From: CAWGET01 sp963821715
GTDB taxonomy: Bacteria > Bacteroidota > Ignavibacteria > Ignavibacteriales > Melioribacteraceae
DNA: 64,000 bases
Assembly (NCBI GenBank): GCA_963821715.1
Contig: CAWGET010000003.1
Span: forward strand, 1-64,000
Direction of reading: 5' to 3'
The notes beneath the pieces were generated by a model, which saw only the letters and a list, made by a program, of their open reading frames with translations, searched no databases and had not been told where the DNA came from. The position numbers and the translations under genes are program-made. This document shows positions 61,768 through 64,000 of this stretch, one piece after another. Every line of letters starts with the position of its first letter. Within the stretch, counting starts at the first letter, position 1.

Positions 61768-63042
61768 ATGAAGTTAAAAAGTAGTTTAATCGTTTTTCTC
61801 TTTTTATTTACTGCTCTTGAAGCTCAGGTTAGTTTTGATGATTATTTTGAAGACAAAACATTGCGATTCGATTATTTTCATTCCGGCGATTTTGAAAACG
61901 AATTATATTCGTTCGATAAGCTGATCGACGAAGGCGATTGGAACGGATCTAAAATTAATCTCGTTGATACGATTCAATATGGCAATTCATTCCTAAAAAT
62001 ATTTTCTTTGGACGATGGGAATCTTATTTATTCACGGGGATTCTCTACGCTTTTTAGAGAATGGCAGACAACTGAAGAGGCGAAAAAAATAAAACGGACT
62101 TTTTACGAAACAGTTACATTTCCTTTTCCAAAAGATTCAGTTCGATTAGAATTGCTGAACAGGGATTCCGAAAATAGATTTGTGAAAAAGCTTGAAATGA
62201 TAATCGATCCGGAAGATCCGTTCATCAAAGAAAAAGAAGATACGCTTCAGAATTTTAAAGTTCATTATTCGGGCGATCCGGAAGAAAAATTAGACATTGT
62301 TTTTTTACCCGAAGGATATACAGCAAGCCAGATGGATAAATTCCGTTCTGTTTGCGATACTTTGGCAAATTATCTTTTCGAATATAAAGCATTCGGTGAA
62401 CATCGGGATAAAATAAATATTTGGGGAGTAAACGCTCCGTCAAAAGAATCCGGAACCGATATTCCGAACGACGATCAATGGCGCAATACAGAATTGAATT
62501 CAAGCTTTTATACTTTCGGAAGCGAAAGATATCTTATGACAACCGATTATTTTTCAGTAAGAGACGTGGCTTCCAACGCTCCTTACGAGCAAATTTATAT
62601 ACTTGTAAATACTGAAAAATATGGCGGCGGCTCGATTTATAATTATTACTCGATGATCTCCGCGGAACATCCGGCGGTAAAAGAAATATTTATACACGAG
62701 TTGGGACATGGTTTTGCCGGGCTTGCGGACGAATATGTAACCGACGACGTCGCTTATCTCGATTTCTACAATCTCGAAGTCGAACCCTGGGAAGCGAATA
62801 TTACAACTCTCGTCGATTTCGATTCTAAATGGAAATACATGCTTGACTCCGAAATTCCAATTCCTACGCCCGATACAACGATTTATCAGAATAAAACCGG
62901 AGTTTTTGAAGGGGGAGGATATATCGCTAAAGGAATTTACCGTCCAACGAAGGTAAGCGTTATGAATTCTCTTTCGGCTAAATATTTCAATGAGCCGAGT
63001 AAAGAAGCAATAAGAAAGTTGATAGAGTTTTACTCTAACTAA
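61768..63042 (+). CDS. Exported M64-family metallopeptidase
   Basis: A 424-residue protein with a signal peptide (MKLKSSLIVFLFLFTALEAQ). The N-terminal 140 residues form a beta-rich domain (M64 N-type). The catalytic domain contains the zinc motif HELGHGFAGLADEY at 310-323 (HExxH with a downstream Asp as third ligand) and the pre-motif DIVFLPEGYT near 174. The family includes the IgA-specific peptidase of Clostridium ramosum; most members are of unknown substrate. It is probably secreted or periplasmic. Confidence 0.88.
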   Translation: MKLKSSLIVFLFLFTALEAQVSFDDYFEDKTLRFDYFHSGDFENELYSFDKLIDEGDWNGSKINLVDTIQYGNSFLKIFSLDDGNLIYSRGFSTLFREWQTTEEAKKIKRTFYETVTFPFPKDSVRLELLNRDSENRFVKKLEMIIDPEDPFIKEKEDTLQNFKVHYSGDPEEKLDIVFLPEGYTASQMDKFRSVCDTLANYLFEYKAFGEHRDKINIWGVNAPSKESGTDIPNDDQWRNTELNSSFYTFGSERYLMTTDYFSVRDVASNAPYEQIYILVNTEKYGGGSIYNYYSMISAEHPAVKEIFIHELGHGFAGLADEYVTDDVAYLDFYNLEVEPWEANITTLVDFDSKWKYMLDSEIPIPTPDTTIYQNKTGVFEGGGYIAKGIYRPTKVSVMNSLSAKYFNEPSKEAIRKLIEFYSN

Positions 63043-63108
63043 AACATGTTCGGAACTCTCTTGTTCAATTCGCTATAGAATACCGTATTAATAATTAAAC
63101 GGTAAATG

Positions 63109-63159
63109 GGGCTAAAGCCCAAGTTGTGTTTCTAATTTTAGTGCTCGACTTAAAAGTCG
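63109..63159. repeat. Two palindromes (REP-like)
   Basis: GGGCTAAAGCCC (63109-63120) and CGACTTAAAAGTCG (63146-63159) lie in the 239-base gap between the M64 peptidase and the phosphatase. The first shares the GGCTAAAGCC core with 2746-2757. No T-run follows. Confidence 0.55.
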
Positions 63160-63281
63160 GGGCAATTTATTAAATCAATCAATTTGCATCGCGTCAATTC
63201 AAAAATTATTTGCAATTCTAATTCCCATTTTGATTAAGTTTACTTAATTAATTATACTCTTATTCGGAAAAAAATAAATTT

Positions 63282-64000
63282 ATGAAACAGAAAAAATTAT
63301 TTAAAACTATTGAAAAGATCGCTTCTCAGCGTTACTCGTCTGAAGAAGATCTTTTATTCGGTGTATTAAAACAGATTGTAGCGGACGATCAGATTAAGGT
63401 TACCGGTGGAAGAATATGGAAATTATTCCCGGAGAACCACGGTTATAAACTTTTATATCAAACGGGAAATGTTCACAAGATTAACCGCAATTTTATGCTT
63501 TATATGAATGAATATCCAATATTCGATGTTGTGACCAGCGAACGAACGGTCTTAGCTGACGAGACGAACAAAACCCTTATTAGTAAAGGAATATTTAAAT
63601 ATTCCGCTTCGGGAATCGGATCTAAAATAAAAACCAACGGGAAAAGATATTACCAATATTTACTCGCCGTTAACAGCGCGGAAATTGACGAAGAATTAAG
63701 ATACATTTTGAATATTATCGCGACAGTTTTAACTTCGAAAATAAATGAGATTAGAGCTTCAAAAACAAGAAAGCATTTAATTGCCGATATAGATAAAGCA
63801 AAACAGCTTCAGCGGAGTATTCTTCCCGACCATGAAATTATTTTCCATAGATATGAAATATTCGGTGCTACAATTCCCGCGGAGATAGTCAGCGGAGATT
63901 ATTTCGATTACCTTACGATAGGGGACGGCGAAGAGAGAATGGGAATTGTTGTTGGAGACGCCGCGTCAAAAGGATTCGGAGCCGCCGCGAGCGCGATGTA
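63282..64000 (+). CDS. SpoIIE/RsbU-type PP2C phosphatase, N-terminal part
   Basis: The frame opens with ATG 63282 and runs off the window end after 239 codons. The first 160 residues look like a GAF-type sensor domain (SSEEDLLFGVLKQIVADD, LYQTGNVHKINRNFMLYM). A coiled linker follows (KTRKHLIADIDKAKQLQRSILPD), typical of RsbU-like proteins, then the start of the PP2C-like domain with VSGDYFDYLTIGDGEER and MGIVVGDAASKGFGAAASAM, the D-G metal motif. Such proteins dephosphorylate anti-anti-sigma factors in partner-switching stress control. The rest lies outside. Confidence 0.85.
   Translation, partial: MKQKKLFKTIEKIASQRYSSEEDLLFGVLKQIVADDQIKVTGGRIWKLFPENHGYKLLYQTGNVHKINRNFMLYMNEYPIFDVVTSERTVLADETNKTLISKGIFKYSASGIGSKIKTNGKRYYQYLLAVNSAEIDEELRYILNIIATVLTSKINEIRASKTRKHLIADIDKAKQLQRSILPDHEIIFHRYEIFGATIPAEIVSGDYFDYLTIGDGEERMGIVVGDAASKGFGAAASAM

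Overview
The window reads as a stretch of chromosome from a bacterium of the Bacteroidota/Chlorobi side of the tree, most likely an Ignavibacteria-type organism. This is inferred from the AT-rich sequence, the mix of genes (rpmF-plsX-fabHDG-acpP-fabF-rnc, cinA-thpR-recA-recX, single-chain gcvP, ClpC, M64 peptidase, Omp85 protein) and short GGCTAAAGCC-type palindromes between genes. No database search was possible. There is no prophage, insertion sequence or CRISPR array; nearly all of it is housekeeping.

Layout. 1-7 kb: trigger factor (cut by the window edge) and tRNA-Leu on the minus strand; then lexA-ogt-yjbQ; palindromic repeats with a decaying toxin-antitoxin locus; then a two-gene set encoding a DnaE-type DNA polymerase III alpha chain cut in two, with the C-terminal half gene first. 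lexA and the split polymerase carry the same 14-bp palindrome just upstream, which I read as the LexA operator. 7-12 kb (minus): exported YkuD-like protein, a duplicated-domain lipoprotein, and a two-component system. 12-15.4 kb: aroC, an MBL hydrolase and an ABC permease/ATPase pair. 15.5-17.5 kb (minus): small membrane protein and POT transporter. 17.7-28.8 kb (plus): purC, pgsA, pgpA, cinA, thpR, recA, recX, glutaryl-CoA-dehydrogenase-like gene, guaB, a glycosyltransferase, purD. 28.9-37.9 kb (minus): HIT protein, NtrC-type regulator, acyl-CoA carboxylase, acyl-CoA dehydrogenase, meaB, nadD, ABC exporter. 38-45 kb: the fatty-acid synthesis operon. 45-50.5 kb: gcvP, CoA-binding protein, Omp85 protein, rsmE. 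50.5-55.5 kb (minus): a second broken toxin-antitoxin pair, a nucleoside salvage operon (cdd-tdk-CNT transporter-punA) and a membrane glycosyltransferase. 56-64 kb: UvrD-family helicase, clpC, phhB, pyrE, M64 peptidase and the start of a SpoIIE-type phosphatase.

Themes. DNA damage response (LexA, Ogt, split polymerase, RecA/RecX, UvrD), nucleotide synthesis and salvage (PurC, PurD, GuaB, PyrE, PunA, Tdk, Cdd), lipid synthesis, and acyl-CoA/amino-acid catabolism. The most striking item is the order-swapped split DnaE under an apparent SOS operator.

Quality caution: seven genes (ParE-like toxin, purC, thpR, meaB, YoeB-like toxin, tdk, GT2) are broken by one- or two-base indels, some in homopolymers. 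Because purC and others are normally needed, many of these may be consensus errors of the assembly; each is described separately.
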